The translations under genes were made by a program, and so were the position numbers. The notes under the pieces were generated by a model that saw only the letters and a program-made list of their open reading frames with translations, was not told the DNA's origin and ran no database searches. A DNA stretch of 64,000 nucleotides from Furcasterigmium furcatum (taxonomy: Eukaryota; Ascomycota; Sordariomycetes; Glomerellales; Plectosphaerellaceae), in NCBI GenBank assembly GCA_001599815.1, contig BCIA01000005.1:5402472-5466471 (forward strand), written 5' to 3'. Shown piece after piece: positions 54,492-64,000 of the stretch. Position 1 is the first letter of the stretch; every line of letters begins with the position of its first letter.

Positions 54492-56597
54492 CTAGAACAG
54501 GGCCGCGAGGGCGAAAGCAGCGGTGACGAGGCCGCCAGCCACGGTGTAGGCAGACGAGGCGCCCGACACGGTGACGATGCAGTCCTCGTGGTGGAGATTC
54601 TTGTTGTCATTGCAGTCAACCTTGACCTTCTTGTGACCGTCGTCCTTGGGGTCCTTGGGAGCATCGTGGTGCTCGCCCTTCTTGCCGTCGTGATGGTGAT
54701 CCTTGTGGCCGTCATGGTGGTGATCCTTGTGGCCGTCGTGGTGAGGGTCCTTGTGGCCGTCGTGATGGGGATGCTTGTGGTCGCACTTGTCCTTCTCGCA
54801 CTTGTTCTCCTCCTTCTTCTCCTCGCACTTATCCTTCTCGCACTTGGTCTCCTCCTTCTTGCCCTCGCAGTGGTCCTTGTCGCACTTGCCACCGTGATGC
54901 TTCTTGTGGTACTCCTGGCAGTAGATGACATAGCTTTCCCACTCGTCGTAATGACCGCCATGGCCCCAGCCGATGCCGCCGTGACCGTGACCGCCATGAC
55001 CGTGATCGCCGTGACCGTGGCCGCCATGACCATGACCGCCGTGACCGTGGTCGCCATGACCATGACCGCCGTGACCATGGCCGCCGTGACCGTGGCCGCC
55101 GTGACCGTGACCGTGACCACCATGACCGTGGCCGCCGTGACCGTGACCGTGACCGCCATGACCGTGACCGTGGCCGCCATGACCGTGACCGCCATGGCCG
55201 TGACCACCATGGCCGTGACCACCATGACCGTGGGGACGGGTGCCGTGGGCGGCATGGGCCGCGTGGTGGTTAGGGTGGGTGGGATCGTGCAGGGCCAGAT
55301 GATCACGGTGGTTAGGATCGTTTAGGGGGTGGCTAGGGTGGTGGACGTCGTGCTGTCCCTCCTGGTGCTGGCCATGGGTGGTTCCGTGGGTGTTATGGGC
55401 GGTCTGATGGTTGGGGTGATTCGGGTCGTGTAGGGCCTCGTGGTCAGGGTGGTGTACGTTGTTGATCGGGTGGTTTGGGTGATGAATGCTCTGCTCGCCG
55501 TCATGTCCATGAGCTCCCTCAGAGTGGCTGTGAGTAGCATGCTGAGCATGGGCGGCCTGGTGGTTGGCAAGAGCCGTGGCGTGGTTGGGGTGCTCAGGGT
55601 TGGTGAGGGCCTCGTGTTCGGGGTGGTTCTCGTTGTGCAGAACGTGGTCCGGGTGGTTGGGGTCGGTAGCCGGGTCGGCGAGCACGTGGTGGCTGTGCAG
55701 ATGGTCCTGGCGGCTCTCCAAGTGATGATGCTCGCCATGGTGATCATGGTGGCCATGGTGGTGATCATGATGGTGATCGTGGTGGCCAGGGTGGTGATCA
55801 TGGTGGCCATGATGATGCTCGCCATGGTGATCATGGTGTCCATGGTGGTGATCATGATGGTGATCATGGTGGCCATGATGGTGATCATGGTGGCCAGGGT
55901 GGTGATCGTGATGCTTGCCGTCATGCTTGCCGTCATGCTTGCCGTCATGCTTGTGATGGTGCTTCTTCCAAACGACCTCACACCTAGCCTCGGTCCACTC
56001 CTCGAACTTGAAGTGCTTGTGCTTATGGTCCTTGCACTTGACCTCGTACTCGGGGTGCTTGTGGTTCCAGTCGTCCTTGTAGCACTCGTAGTAGACCTTG
56101 CAGTCCTCCTCAGACCAGTCGGGGTGCTGCTTGTGGTGGAAGTCCTTGCAGAAAAGGACATACTCCTTGTTAAAGCCGTGCTTTTCGATGAAGAGCTTGC
56201 ACTCCTTCTCTTCCCACTTGCCATGGCCGTGGTGGCCGTGGTGATGGCCTGGATGATGGCTGTGGTGACCGTCCTTATGGCCGCCGTGGTGATGGCCGTG
56301 GTGATGGTCGGGATGATGGCCGTGGTGCCCATCGTGGTGACCGTGGTGGCCGCCGTGATGCCCGTGGTGACCATCGTGATGCTCGTGGTGGTGACCATCG
56401 TGATGCTCGTGGTGGTGACCATCGTGATGCTCGTGGTGGTGACCATCGTGATGCCCGTGGTGGTGAGCATCGTGATGACCTCCGTGATGACCCTCATGGC
56501 CGTAGTGAGGGGCGACCTCATGGTTGGGGGGCGCGGCCTGGGCGAGGTAGGCAAGAACTGCCACCGACCAGATAAGGGGGTTCTTGACGTTCTTCAT
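54492..56597 (-). CDS. Histidine-rich GPI-type cell-surface protein
   Basis: Intronless, 701 residues. An N-terminal signal peptide (ending LAYLAQAAPP) and a C-terminal hydrophobic tail after small residues (VSGASSAYTVAGG...FALAALF) indicate a GPI-anchored wall or membrane protein. In between, roughly a third of residues are His by eye. Blocks in order: repeats of HHDGHHHE; a Cys-bearing domain (about 130-215, CKLFIEKHG, CKDFHHKQHPDW, CKVYYECYKDDW) with three related units; HHDHHHGHHDHH repeats; a long degenerate array of HPNH-type units (DPNHPNH, NPEHPNH); a GHGHGGHG array; and a Cys/Lys/Glu segment (CEKDKCEEKKEE). This design predicts high-capacity binding of Zn, Cu or Ni at the cell surface. 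Function is inferred from composition only. Confidence 0.8.
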   Translation of the reverse strand: MKNVKNPLIWSVAVLAYLAQAAPPNHEVAPHYGHEGHHGGHHDAHHHGHHDGHHHEHHDGHHHEHHDGHHHEHHDGHHGHHGGHHGHHDGHHGHHPDHHHGHHHGGHKDGHHSHHPGHHHGHHGHGKWEEKECKLFIEKHGFNKEYVLFCKDFHHKQHPDWSEEDCKVYYECYKDDWNHKHPEYEVKCKDHKHKHFKFEEWTEARCEVVWKKHHHKHDGKHDGKHDGKHHDHHPGHHDHHHGHHDHHHDHHHGHHDHHGEHHHGHHDHHPGHHDHHHDHHHGHHDHHGEHHHLESRQDHLHSHHVLADPATDPNHPDHVLHNENHPEHEALTNPEHPNHATALANHQAAHAQHATHSHSEGAHGHDGEQSIHHPNHPINNVHHPDHEALHDPNHPNHQTAHNTHGTTHGQHQEGQHDVHHPSHPLNDPNHRDHLALHDPTHPNHHAAHAAHGTRPHGHGGHGHGGHGHGGHGHGGHGHGHGGHGHGHGGHGHGGHGHGHGGHGHGGHGHGGHGHGDHGHGGHGHGGHGHGDHGHGGHGHGGIGWGHGGHYDEWESYVIYCQEYHKKHHGGKCDKDHCEGKKEETKCEKDKCEEKKEENKCEKDKCDHKHPHHDGHKDPHHDGHKDHHHDGHKDHHHDGKKGEHHDAPKDPKDDGHKKVKVDCNDNKNLHHEDCIVTVSGASSAYTVAGGLVTAAFALAALF
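54970..55240. repeat. Minisatellite coding for Gly-His repeats
   Basis: Imperfect tandem units built from CCGTGACCATGGCCGCC-like sequence encode GHGHGGHG on the minus strand. The period varies in multiples of 3 bp (mainly 15 and 21), consistent with replication-slippage or recombination length change inside the coding frame. Confidence 0.75.
55700..55965. repeat. Tandem repeats coding for His/Asp units
   Basis: Repeated GTGATCATGGTGGCCATG-like units encode HHDHHHGHHDHH blocks on the minus strand, with a near-duplicate pair of about 75 bp, and three exact copies of a 12-bp KHDG-coding unit at its right end. Confidence 0.7.
56370..56470. repeat. 24-bp tandem repeat coding HHDGHHHE
   Basis: Three nearly identical 24-bp units (core GACCATCGTGATGCTCGTGG) on the forward strand encode the 8-residue repeat HHDGHHHE on the minus strand. 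Confidence 0.75.
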
Positions 56598-57824
56598 CGT
56601 GGCGGTGCCGATGATGCAAAAGGAGTGACTGGAAAAAGATGATACAAAACCAAACCTGACTACCTACGGGTTAATGAGTGACTGGGGTCAGTGTGTCGAC
56701 TATCCTGTGCTTGATGCGCCCCTTCTTCCAATTGTCCTCCATGGCGGCGATCAAGCTGGGTCTTTGTACTCGTAGCGAGGCCATCGTGAGAAGCAGCAGC
56801 AACGCGCGCTCGGCGGTGTTGCGGCGAAAAACAGATGGCGTCCGATCGAGGGCGCGTGGTGTAAGGAGCGTAGCTCATAGTCTCGCATTCTGGACAGGGA
56901 CGTAGACCATCTGAGATCTGCATCGAGACCATTCCTCGGGATTCGTAGGTCGGCTGTCATCCTCTGCGTGCGCCCAGGCGTAAACACGCCAGGGCGTCAC
57001 GAGGAAGGGCAGGAATTTGACTCGGCGAGACGTTGGCGTTGTGGCGTCGCTGAGCGTTCGAAGAGGACTTGGAAGCAATTTAAGCTTGATTGAAGCTTAA
57101 ACTTTCGCTGGAATGCCCCGGGATTTCTGGGGCACGCTGGCGCTGAAGAGGCGCCCGATCGACCGCCGACTGCTAGCCCGCCAGATCGAGTTGTGAAGCG
57201 AATGCCATGCTTGGGAGAGATGCGAATCCGAATCACATTCCATTGTATGTGACAGGTCGTAGTACAGCTCGGCGCGTCGTGGCCGCGTCGACGGTCTCCA
57301 GTGAAAAACTTGTGTTCCAAGATGCCTCGGAGGCTAGGGCTTGCAGTTTTAGAATCAATCAGTCTCCTCTGGCTCGCCGTCCATCGGGTTGCAGGCCGCC
57401 CCTGCTCCTGTGCAGCGCCATCGCGAAACCGCCATGCTCCGAGGAGCGGGGGACGTTGTCAAGGGAATTGCAGTAAGATTCAGCCAGCCAATGGGACCGG
57501 CGCTCCCTGAGGTGCTGTGAGGAATGGGGTTGACGTAGGATGTTCAGGCAAGGGATGTCGTCGAGCATGGATACAGTTGGAGCGCACGATGGCGAGAAGT
57601 TGAAGAGGATGACTAAGCACACGTGTTGACATCCTTGGATCGTGCCGATTGGGCTTTGTCAGCTTCGTCTCGGGCGCCAACTCGGCGAGGAGGCTGGTCG
57701 TTTCGTGGCGGCTGCTGCGGATTGCTGGTTTCTTCAAGCTGCCCGTTCAAAGCCCCCTTCCGGGCCAGTGCTGTCCTCCAATACACGCGTGTCCCTCCAG
57801 TGAGATACATTCCTTCATTGCGCC
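56598..57824. other. Intergenic, no gene supported
   Basis: About 1.2 kb of divergent spacer between the histidine-rich gene and the Zn2Cys6 regulator. Open frames on both strands show no consistent coding bias or splice structure. It must hold both promoters; no clear TATA box was identified. Confidence 0.5.
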
Positions 57825-59523
57825 ATGGAGCCACGTCGGAAGGGACCAATTCGCACGGTACGTGTCTCACTAGCCCCTCGGAAGCCATCTGTGCTCATCG
57901 CGCCTAAGGTATGCGATCTCTGCTATACCAAGAAGATCAAGTGCGATCTCGGCAAGCCTTCTTGTGCCAACTGCATCGTGTACGATGTCCAGTGCACCCA
58001 TAGCGCCGCCAGCCGTGGCCAGGCCAGCGGGCCGCGGGCTCTGGGTCCGTCAGGGGAGGGCCAGCCGTCCGGTCAGACGCAGTCATCCCAGCTGGAGCCG
58101 GCCCCGGAGTCATCTAGTCAGCATCATGCTCAACAAGGGCTGCCAGACCTCCCTCTCTGGTCCGAGGTCCAGTCCCTGGTCGAGGAGTACCTGAACGGGT
58201 GCAACCTCATCGTGCCCATGCTGAATTCGGCAGACGTGCGCGTGGCCTACGCTAACTGGTGTGCCCGACCGGAAGATCGCGACGCCATCACCTGGGCACA
58301 GCTTAACGTCGTCCTCGCCCTGGCCTTCAAAACCGGGTTGACGGGCAGCATCAGTACCAGCCAGAAGGTCTTCTCCCACATTAACAACGCCCAGGCTGTG
58401 CTCTCGGACCTTCTCGCATGCGACGTCAGCCTATCCACGGTCCGTGTGGTCGTTGGCATGGTCATGCTCTTTCAGACCATGCCAGACCTGCGGCCAGCGA
58501 CGCTCCTTATCGCCACGGCGCTGCGTCTGGCACACGAGCTGGAGATGCACACGCGCAGCAGCCACGGCCCCGATCCCGTCCTAAACGCGGAGCGGGACAG
58601 GGTGTTCTGGGCCGCCTACCTCCTGGACAAGGACATCGGCCTGCGCATACGCCAGCCATCCATCCAGCTCGACGCCGATATCGACCTGGACCTCCCGTCC
58701 GTGGAGCCCTGGGACGGCGCCGGCTTCATCTTCACCGCCGATGGGCAGCACAGCCTCCATTACTTCCGAGAGCGAGTCCGGCTGTCTCGCATCCAGGGCG
58801 CCGTGTACGACGGCATCTGGTCGGTGCGAGCGCGGAAACTCGCCGAGGACCGGCGGGCCGAGAACAAGGCCACCGTCGAGCATGCGCTGGCCGAATGGGA
58901 GCAGTCGGTGCCGTGGGCGTTCAGGCCGGGAATTTTCACACAGACCGCCCCAGTTCAGGTGCAAGGACATCTCGTCAAGATGCACTACGAGCATGCGTCG
59001 TGCCTCGCCTTCGCCAACGGGGTGGACGGCTTCGACATGGACAGCTTGCGGAACATTTGCGAGGAAGTCGCCCGGGGCGTCGGGCTCCCTCTGTCTCTCC
59101 GCCGCGTTCCATGGTCAGATCTCGCGGGCAAGATCCGGCAGCCCATGGCTGATTTTGTCATCATCCCGACACAAAACGCGGGCCTTGTTTGGTGAGGCCG
59201 GCCATCTGTCTGTTGGACCTTGTAGACGCTGACCAGACGACAGGACCATGTTACGAGCTCATCTCACAGGCCTGCTGTGTCTGTTGGGCAATGTCTTGCA
59301 CAACCCACATCATGTACTCGTGGCCCAGGACCTGGCCGCATGCGATTCTGCCCTGGGCTTCGTTACAGAGGAAGTCCTCCAGGTTGCTGCGCACAGCGTA
59401 AAGAATCTTCGGGAGCTGCGGGAGCTCCATGCCCAGCTGCTGGAGCGCGCCCGTGCCTGGAGCGCAGCATCGGAGGAGTCTTCGCACCACCACCAACACG
59501 TCGGTGAGCCGTTTTGGGGGTGA
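57825..59523 (+). CDS. Zn2Cys6 transcription factor
   Basis: Exons 57825-59191 and 59244-59523 give 548 residues. A further in-frame 51-bp intron (57858-57908, GTACGT to CCTAAG) may be removed, joining GPIRT directly to VCDLCYTKKIKC and giving 531 residues; both forms stay in frame. The binuclear cluster has spacing C-x2-C-x6-C-x6-C-x2-C-x6-C (CDLCYTKKIKC...CANC). The middle contains the fungal_trans domain with its usual ALRLAHELEMH and RDRVFWAAYLLDKDIGLR segments. The last exon adds a helical tail with an HHHQH run. The 3' end lies only 62 bp from the convergent SDR gene, which might be its target. Confidence 0.85.
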
Positions 59524-59585
59524 TGCTGTACGTGCATTCTATTACGGATCCTCTACGGACGGGACTGGCCTGATTCCGCTTCTTC

Positions 59586-60513
59586 TCACATCGAGACACC
59601 CTCAAGCAGGACGACGAGCTTTTTCCCCTCTTTGATCTCCTCTGCCTTGGAGATGAGCTGCTCGGCGTCCCAGTTAGCCCAGACGAATCGCCCCCTGAGA
59701 AACTCGGCCTCGGGCGACGCAAGCCACACGGTAAAATGAGCGGGAAGCTCAGCTGTCCACTTCGTCAGTCTACCGATACCCCAGATGCGGTTGGCGGCAC
59801 ATACCAGCGTCTTGGGCTGGCGCGCCAGACTTCTTGTTCATCGCCGTGGCCACGACGCCCGGGTGGACGTTGACCACATGGAGCTCGGGATGTTCGACAG
59901 CAATGTAGTCAAACATCTTCGTGATGGCTAGCTTGTGCATGTTGTACGCCCACATGCCGGGGATCGGGGCCATGTGCGCTCCTCCCGAGGACACGTTGAA
60001 CAGCTTGGCCCCGGGGGCGGCGCGGGGCAGGAAGGCCTGGACAGAGTTGAAGGAGACCATGATGTTGAGCTCCCAGTTGGCGCGGACCTCGGCCTCGTCG
60101 TAGCCGGCAAAGGGGCCCACGTTCGATCCAGTGCTGGCGTTGGACACGAAGATGTCGATCTTACCGACCTTCTCGACGATGCCGGCGAGCGCGTCGTCGG
60201 CAGAGGCGCGCTTGGTGAGGTCAGCGGCCGTCGGGAACACCTGGACGGAGGGGGCCGTGGCGGCGATGGCGGCGGCGGTTTCGTTCAGGGGATCGAGCCT
60301 GCGGCCGATGAGGGCCACGGAGGCGGCGTTCGCCTGGGCAAAGGCGATGGCGATGGCTCGGCCGATGCCGGAACCCGATCCGGTGACGACTACGTTCTTA
60401 CCGGCGACGCTGAGATCGGGGCGCTCGGGCGATATGAAGGGGTACGGCTCGTGGTGGAACGTTTCGGTGAACGACACAAAGGTCGGGAGAGTGACCTTGG
60501 CAGCCTCGGGCAT
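59586..60513 (-). CDS. Short-chain dehydrogenase/reductase
   Basis: Two exons, 59805-60513 and 59586-59752, giving 291 residues, normal for classical SDRs. Cofactor motif VVTGSGSGIGRA starts at about residue 43, the NAG-type strand is present as FVSNAST, the catalytic Ser is in FNVSSGGAHM, and the Tyr-x3-Lys pair is in AYNMHKLAI. An N-terminal extension of about 38 residues precedes the fold. The second exon contributes the C-terminal ELPAHFTVWLASPEAEFLRG region, typical of fungal SDRs. It is cytosolic with no signal peptide. The Gly-rich loop followed by Arg (IGRRLD) hints at NADP preference. Substrate unknown. Confidence 0.88.
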
Positions 60514-61799
60514 GGCTAAGATGGGTGTGAATCTGAAAAGTGGGAGAGGGAGAAGGTTTGGTGGAGTGATCTGGGCTTAATGATACTATCGGATCTCCTT
60601 CAAGTCTATTCGCGTTCAACTCTTCTTATATACTCGGCCATGCGGACGGTCCGACTGGGAGACACTCCGCGGTATGCTTCATCACCGGAAGTACCTTTCT
60701 GCGCTGACTGTAGCCAAGTTCTACTTCCACGGAGGTACTTGCAAAGTGGGTCTCTGGAGGTGTCACGACATTCATCTTTCGATTGGCAAGCAACGGACGT
60801 ATTAGAAATCTCCGGGTGGAAGAAGATACAGTGGAATCTCCTGGCATCTCTTCGATCTTATTGCCTTATCATATGGCTGCTTACAGGCGCTGTCTGAGGG
60901 AACGGAGTCGGACGTGAGTGCTGAGCTGTGCCGGCACCACGACATCGCTCGATGAGAACCTTTGCTCGGCCGAGACCCTCAACTCGCGCCATTTGCAATT
61001 CCTTCACACCAATGAATATAATACTAGGAGCCCATCGATTTCGGCACGCTCAAAATAGTGAATGGGTGAGTTGACAAGGCCACCGGGGCCGTCATGCTAC
61101 CATATCCTAGCCTCGGGCAAAGATCTTGATGCTGGCTCTAGTTCGGGGCTGTTAAAGAGCCTCAGTAAGACACCGCCGGCGGTTATACTGATGTCGACAT
61201 GGCCAATCGCGCCAGCCGTGCACCTCCAGAACAAGTCGGGCCAGCAACCCCCTCCAAAGAGAGCCGTGGCCGCCCCAGGTTCCATCTTCCGTGTGAGGGG
61301 TAGTTAGGGGGCCGCCCCGATGCGACCTTGCCAGAGCCAGACAAGGATCTTCTGGGAAACCAACGCCAAGGACCAACGATGCTGGGGACTTTGGACCAAA
61401 AGCCAGCCACATGCATCGTTTCTCGAAACTGGTAGGGCGCCGATATGCCCAATCAAGCTGGTGTGGTGGCAGTGCTCAGCCCTGCTGAAAACCTCACACA
61501 AGGGAGGCATGCCTGCGCAGCGAAACGTGCAGCGAGAGCCTGATTTTGGACCCCAGGAGAACAGGCTGTGGTCGCACAACATGCGCCGTCTGGCCACAGA
61601 TGATAGAAACCTAAAATAGAATAAAACTATGTCGGAACCACTCCGAAGTGACAGCCTGATTTCAACGACTCGGGGGCTCAAGAAATGAACATAAATCGTA
61701 AACCCCGTACCCCGCCCTCGCTGCAAGCTTCGCGGCCCGAGCCTCGTCCCTTCGCGATCATCCACAGCTCGCCCTAAAACACAACGTCCCAAGCCCAAA
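60514..61799. other. Intergenic, no gene supported
   Basis: 1.3 kb between divergent genes (SDR minus, membrane protein plus). Frames of up to 164 codons lack coding bias and motifs. Apart from the SDR TATA box I see no clear regulatory site. Confidence 0.5.
60625..60632 (-). promoter_or_regulatory. TATA box of SDR gene
   Basis: TATATAAG on the minus strand lies about 112 bp upstream of the SDR ATG at 60513, a good distance for a fungal core promoter. Confidence 0.5.
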
Positions 61800-62933
61800 A
61801 TGGCCTTCGCTTCTCGCCTGACGACTTTCCTGGTCCTCTGCGTGGTGGTTGGTTACGCTCACGCTGCGACCTACACCGTCCAATTCCAGCAGTGGTTCCC
61901 GCAGTATGGACACATATACGAGGCGATCAAGCACGCAAACTGCTCCGAGGAGTATGAGCGCTATCTCACGGCCGAAAAACTCCATTCCGAGATCAATATC
62001 CTCGGCGGTGGCGGCATCTTCTCGGCCCTGACGCAGCCCGTGGTCACTTGCATCCTCGAGAACACGTCCGAGTTTCTCAAAGGAACCATGACAGGCGCCC
62101 AAGTGCTTCTGGGGGTCATGCCGACCGTTCTGGCGCTGCTGGCAGCTTCCACGGAGGAGGTTGCGATGCTGGCCAACGTCGGCCGCCGTCCATTTCTGGC
62201 CCTGATCCTGAGTCTCGGCTCCCCCTCTGTGTACTTCAGCCGAGCCTTCGAGTATCAGAACCCGCCGAGGCTCATGGACAGGCGCAGCAGCCAGCATCGG
62301 CCATACCGACCGGCGCGCCTGTACCAGCAGCTGTTTATATCCGCCGCCCAGTACATCGTCGCGCTCGCAGCAGTCACGAACATTGCCTTCGTCAGCTACG
62401 ACCTTGGCATCCGCGCGGTCTCGGGCATCGCGAGCGACCAGATTGCCTTGCCGATATTATGGGTCATGTTCGGCGCCCTCATCCACTGCTTCGGGGCTCT
62501 CACTCTTCGGCTGCGCATTGCCGGCCACCGGAAGCTCCAGTCAGCCATGACGGAGGCAGGCAAGGACTCGGAGGGTTCCACGACGTCAGTTGCAAAGTGG
62601 ATTCGACACTTGCCGAAGAGACTTAGCGAACTTTTCGACACCGAGTTCCGCCCTTGTGTATCCCCCCAATACCAGGTCTGGATCGTCCGGTTCCAGGAAC
62701 GGAAGACGTACCTGGTGGCCCGATGGTGGCTGTCCACCGTGACAATTTCCCACATTGTCTTCGGGACCCTGCTGTACTCGAGTCTGTTCTTCATCGGACC
62801 GGAGGACGCTGTAAAGGTCATGGCTCGTTTTGTTGCGTCTGTGACTGTCTGTAGGATTCTGCTGATGTATGAGCTTTCGGGGCTCAGGGAGGCGTATGGC
62901 AGCGACATTGAGGATGACTTGAAGACTGTATAG
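61800..62933 (+). CDS. Polytopic membrane protein of unknown function
   Basis: Intronless, 377 residues. A signal peptide or signal anchor (FLVLCVVVGYAHA) is followed by an extracellular stretch with a possible N-glycosylation site (NCS), a hydrophobic segment at about 98-118 (LLGVMPTVLALLAAS), two further helices (about 180-205 and 213-236, QYIVALAAVTNIAFVSYDLG and LPILWVMFGALIHCFGALTL), a cytosolic basic loop, and two last helices (about 305-350). I do not recognise a domain. Similar hypothetical membrane proteins with this layout are, from memory, common in Sordariomycetes. It has its own promoter and no evident functional neighbours. Confidence 0.7.
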   Translation: MAFASRLTTFLVLCVVVGYAHAATYTVQFQQWFPQYGHIYEAIKHANCSEEYERYLTAEKLHSEINILGGGGIFSALTQPVVTCILENTSEFLKGTMTGAQVLLGVMPTVLALLAASTEEVAMLANVGRRPFLALILSLGSPSVYFSRAFEYQNPPRLMDRRSSQHRPYRPARLYQQLFISAAQYIVALAAVTNIAFVSYDLGIRAVSGIASDQIALPILWVMFGALIHCFGALTLRLRIAGHRKLQSAMTEAGKDSEGSTTSVAKWIRHLPKRLSELFDTEFRPCVSPQYQVWIVRFQERKTYLVARWWLSTVTISHIVFGTLLYSSLFFIGPEDAVKVMARFVASVTVCRILLMYELSGLREAYGSDIEDDLKTV

Positions 62934-63304
62934 GTACAGAAATATTACTCTATGGGGACGTCGTCTTTCGCTTACAGTCCACGCTGCTCCGCCAGTCAGT
63001 GGCTGACCCTTAGGAACCCGCCTTGAGTCGTGTACATGGACCCCCGTGAAAGTCCCAGATCTAGGAACGGCCATGAGATTAGGCTCAGCGGCGGCCAGAC
63101 AGTCAAGTGTTCCGGGTATCACAACCAAGCACGGGCGTCGCAGCGAGTTTTCACATGGCTTCTCAAAAGAACCCGAGATTCGAGAGCTGCAACAACCCCG
63201 ATGTATATTGACAAGTTGACTTTGAGCGGCCTCCGCACTATGAAACTGAGCTGAATGTACGAACGAACGGCAATCTGTGCGCACCGCAGCGAGCCCCATC
63301 CCGC
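62934..63304. other. Convergent intergenic spacer
   Basis: 371 bp between the membrane-protein stop and the stop of the sugar-porter gene. Nothing recognisable inside. Confidence 0.5.
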
Positions 63305-64000
63305 TCAAGCATTGTCCTTGATCTGGATACCCACGCCCTGGTCGGCAATGATGGAAATCTTCTGCTTGCTGCGCTTGACCGGTTTGGGGTCGTTGAAGAT
63401 CTCGTCAATCTCCTCCAGCGTGCGGCCCTTGGTCTCGACACAGGACCACCACATGAGGAAGTTGTGGATGAAATGCAGGATCAGGAAGATCGTGTAGGTC
63501 TTCCAGCCGATCGCGTTCAGGGAGACGGAGGTGCCGAAGGTGTTGATGAAGCTGGACACGCCGGTGAGGAAGCCCTTGACACCCATTCCCTTGGCTCGGA
63601 TCTCGTTGTTGAGGATCTCGGCGGGGTACAGGGCCTGCAGAGGCGTCCAGCAGAAGCCCCAGAAGATGCCGTAGGTGAAGATCATGGCGATGAAGGCGTA
63701 CGCCTGCGGCCTGGGAATCTGGCCCTCCTCATACGCCTCGGCCCTTGCCGCCAGGACGTTGATAGGGATGTAGACCAGACCGGTGAGGAAGGTGCCCCAG
63801 AGGAAGAGAGGACGGCGGCCGAACCGATCGACAAAGTTAGATCCTGCCAGCCCGGCCACGAACGAGATGATGGTGTTGATTCCGTTCAGCAGCAGCTGGC
63901 GGCGGGAGTCGTTGATGCCGATGCCCTTGACCATGACGGGCAGGTAGTAGGAGATGACGGAGCCGCCGATGAAGTTGGCGAAGACCGCAACGAGCATGAG
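63305..64000 (-). CDS. MFS sugar porter, 3' part only
   Basis: The gene enters from beyond the right edge; 232 codons are visible, corresponding to about helices 7-12. Sugar-porter marks: GINTIISFVAGL, NFVDRFGRRPLFLWG after helix 8, the PLQALYPAEILNNEIRAKGM motif at helix 10, and the C-terminal CVETKGRTLEEIDEIF. The sequence resembles fungal lactose/hexose permease-like carriers. No intron in the visible part. The substrate cannot be decided without the N-terminal half. Confidence 0.85.
   Translation of the reverse strand, partial: LMLVAVFANFIGGSVISYYLPVMVKGIGINDSRRQLLLNGINTIISFVAGLAGSNFVDRFGRRPLFLWGTFLTGLVYIPINVLAARAEAYEEGQIPRPQAYAFIAMIFTYGIFWGFCWTPLQALYPAEILNNEIRAKGMGVKGFLTGVSSFINTFGTSVSLNAIGWKTYTIFLILHFIHNFLMWWSCVETKGRTLEEIDEIFNDPKPVKRSKQKISIIADQGVGIQIKDNA

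Noticed and set aside
54588..56642. Long open frames on the plus strand and in a second minus-strand frame across the histidine-rich gene
   Set aside because: They are by-products of repeats made of CAY, GGN and GAY codons, which leave no stops in other frames. Only the chosen minus-strand frame has a signal peptide, a GPI-type tail and ordered Cys domains.

Overview
This window is nuclear DNA of a filamentous ascomycete (Pezizomycotina, most likely a Sordariomycete). The evidence is GC-rich genes with short introns of about 47-84 bp, mostly GT-AG with CTGAC/CTAAC branch sites, and families typical of these fungi: fungal rhodopsin-like membrane proteins, Zn2Cys6 and C2H2 regulators, MFS permeases and a GPI-type wall protein. 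I rebuilt exon structures by hand. Almost every multi-exon model closes on a multiple of three with matching splice phases, so most gene limits are better than single open frames would give. No tRNA, rRNA, CRISPR or intact transposon was seen.

Layout. 0.9-9.3 kb: a seven-helix rhodopsin-like protein, then a divergent pair made of a large AAA+ ATPase and a STAND-like protein with a degenerate P-loop. 10.8-13.9 kb: a ten-cysteine secreted protein and an F-box/LRR-like protein. 14.3-24.1 kb: four genes on the minus strand that look like a sugar-use cluster: a clan-A glycoside hydrolase, a maltose-type permease, a regulator with both C2H2 and Zn2Cys6 fingers, and an intracellular-looking GH31 enzyme.

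24.8-43.4 kb: the most unusual region. A six-repeat propeller-like protein is followed by three giant proteins of 1181, 1411 and 2384 residues. The first two are divergent. The third fuses a ComEC-type metallo-beta-lactamase domain to a very long beta-rich tail that I recognise as DUF6603-like. None has a signal peptide. Their motifs resemble large uncharacterised bacterial proteins I recall, so this may be a dispersed multi-gene system of unknown function.

43.7-54.1 kb: a catabolic cluster: succinate-semialdehyde dehydrogenase, MBL-fold lactonase, C2H2 regulator, carboxymuconolactone-decarboxylase-like protein, beta-hydroxyacid dehydrogenase and Dal5-type MFS transporter. Lactonase, hydroxyacid dehydrogenase and SSADH together match the logic of the Agrobacterium BlcABC (AttKLM) gamma-butyrolactone pathway. 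Three intergenic regions of the cluster carry 14 copies of CTCCAC/GTGGAG, a strong candidate regulon motif.

54.5-64 kb: an extremely histidine-rich GPI-type surface protein, a Zn2Cys6 regulator convergent with a short-chain dehydrogenase, a membrane protein of unknown function, and the 3' part of a sugar-porter gene that runs off the window.
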